Shown in pieces: positions 6,278 to 6,659 of a stretch of 6,659 nt of DNA (positions are counted from its first letter, which is position 1; each line of letters opens with the position of its first letter). Location: NCBI GenBank assembly GCA_030639445.1, contig DAOWCR010000067.1, positions 1 through 6,659 on the forward strand, in the 5' to 3' direction. The position numbers and the translations under genes are program-made. The stretch comes from Dehalococcoidales bacterium (GTDB lineage: Bacteria > Chloroflexota > Dehalococcoidia > Dehalococcoidales > RBG-16-60-22). Under the pieces are notes generated by a model. The model worked only from the letters and a program-made list of their open reading frames with translations. It was not told the origin of the DNA and searched no databases.

Positions 6278-6339
6278 CTATCTTTTTTCCTGTCGGGTCT
6301 GGTGACGAATGAAGCCTGGTGCTATCAGGATGTGCATTT

Positions 6340-6369
6340 ATAATAGCATATATTTGCCTGTTGGGACAA
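6340..6369 (-). promoter_or_regulatory. Sigma70-type promoter for the synthase gene
   Basis: On the minus strand there is TTGTCC (6364-6369), an 18-bp spacer ending in TGC, and TATTAT (6340-6345), an extended -10. Transcription would start near 6333, giving a leader of about 56 nt. It shares ATATGCTATTATA with the region before the metal transporter genes. Confidence 0.62.
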
Positions 6370-6375
6370 ATATAT
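6348..6375. promoter_or_regulatory. Operator-like inverted repeat over the synthase promoter
   Basis: ATATATTTG (6348-6356) and its exact reverse complement CAAATATAT (6367-6375) are separated by 10 bp, with arm centres 19 bp apart, about two helical turns. The dyad covers the -35 box and part of the spacer, where a dimeric repressor would block the promoter. No regulator gene is in the window. Confidence 0.5.
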
Positions 6376-6391
6376 TCAGGTTTGACACTGG

Positions 6392-6659
6392 CTGGTAACC
6401 TACCCCCTCTTTTAGATTTTATAAGGTGACCTCACCCCCTGTATCCCCCTCTCCTTAAACAAGGAGAGGGGGAGAGAATTAGTAAGAGGGGCTCCGCCTC
6501 TCTTTGACTCTCCTTGCTTTGGGTTAAGAATGAGGGGCTGAACTAATAATGCGGGGTGTTTGAGAGGGGCAGAGCCCCTCTTCTCAAAACATTCCCCCCT
6601 CTCCTTTGAAGGATTAGACATCAGGGGTGTTTAAGAGGGGTGTTAACCCCTCTTCTAAA
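6392..6659. repeat. Hairpin-rich intergenic repeat, copy 2 (runs off the window)
   Basis: This is homologous to the repeat at 2984-3300 and in the same orientation: CTGGTAACCT (6392), then GGTGACCTCACCCCCT (6425), then a 12-bp perfect stem (6445-6456/6461-6472) and GTAAGAGGGGCTCCGCCTCT, a 9-bp stem with one G-T pair (6484-6492/6496-6504). Further hairpins lie at 6563-6570/6574-6581, 6602-6606/6609-6613 (degenerate) and 6633-6641/6646-6654. The motif GGGGTGTTT followed by an AGAGGGG hairpin occurs twice in tandem. No gene is credible here. Confidence 0.75.

Noticed and set aside
6315..6329. CCTG...CAGG inverted repeat in the synthase leader
   Set aside because: The stem is only 4 bp with a 7-nt loop, with no leader peptide, T-box or riboswitch features; likely chance.
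6412..6621. 69-codon minus-strand ORF
   Set aside because: It lies wholly within the hairpin repeat; its peptide is just a translation of the GGGG/CCCC-rich stems. It lacks a convincing Shine-Dalgarno sequence or any domain.

Overview
The window reads as a stretch of a bacterial chromosome, moderately GC-rich, with tightly packed genes almost all on the minus strand. The gene content is mostly housekeeping: pyrimidine synthesis, metal uptake, a homocitrate/Re-citrate-type synthase, and the tail of the rRNA-maturation RNase YbeY. A Dehalococcoidia-like (Chloroflexota) source is my best guess, from the style of the PyrD and synthase proteins and from the hairpin-rich intergenic repeats. That is inference from memory, not a search result.

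Layout. Bases 1-214 hold the 3' end of ybeY (+). A 103-bp convergent gap follows. A three-gene minus-strand operon then runs from about 2957 down to 318: promoter (TTGCCC-17-TATAAT), MBL-fold hydrolase, pyrD (dihydroorotate dehydrogenase, type 1B style) and a leucine-rich-repeat lipoprotein. Bases 2984-3327 are a noncoding, repeat-rich spacer with a MITE-like element. Bases 3328-4170 are a ZnuB/TroC-type metal ABC permease, and 4173-4931 its ATPase, with no binding-protein gene in the window. Next come a clear Rho-independent terminator (about 4987-5017) and a 412-residue homocitrate synthase / isopropylmalate synthase / Re-citrate synthase family enzyme (5039-6277). Its promoter region carries an operator-like inverted repeat. 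Bases 6392-6659 hold a second copy of the intergenic repeat, running off the window.

Two gene starts look damaged or non-standard. The permease's natural reading frame, GTG at 4170, meets an amber codon (TAG, 4138-4140) at codon 11, where the frame otherwise matches the family N-terminus; the ORF resumes only with a GTG at 4080. In pyrD, the conserved N-terminus lies upstream of the first usable canonical start (TTG, 2008), and the codon correctly placed behind a strong Shine-Dalgarno sequence is ACG (2053). With these inferred starts, all three within-operon junctions have the same stop-2 nt-start spacing, which supports them. Each lesion is a single transition away from a normal codon, so real mutation and consensus error both need testing.

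I see no evidence of a new defence, mobile or biosynthetic system. The unusual content is the hairpin-rich repeat family, the two disrupted starts and the dyad over the synthase promoter.
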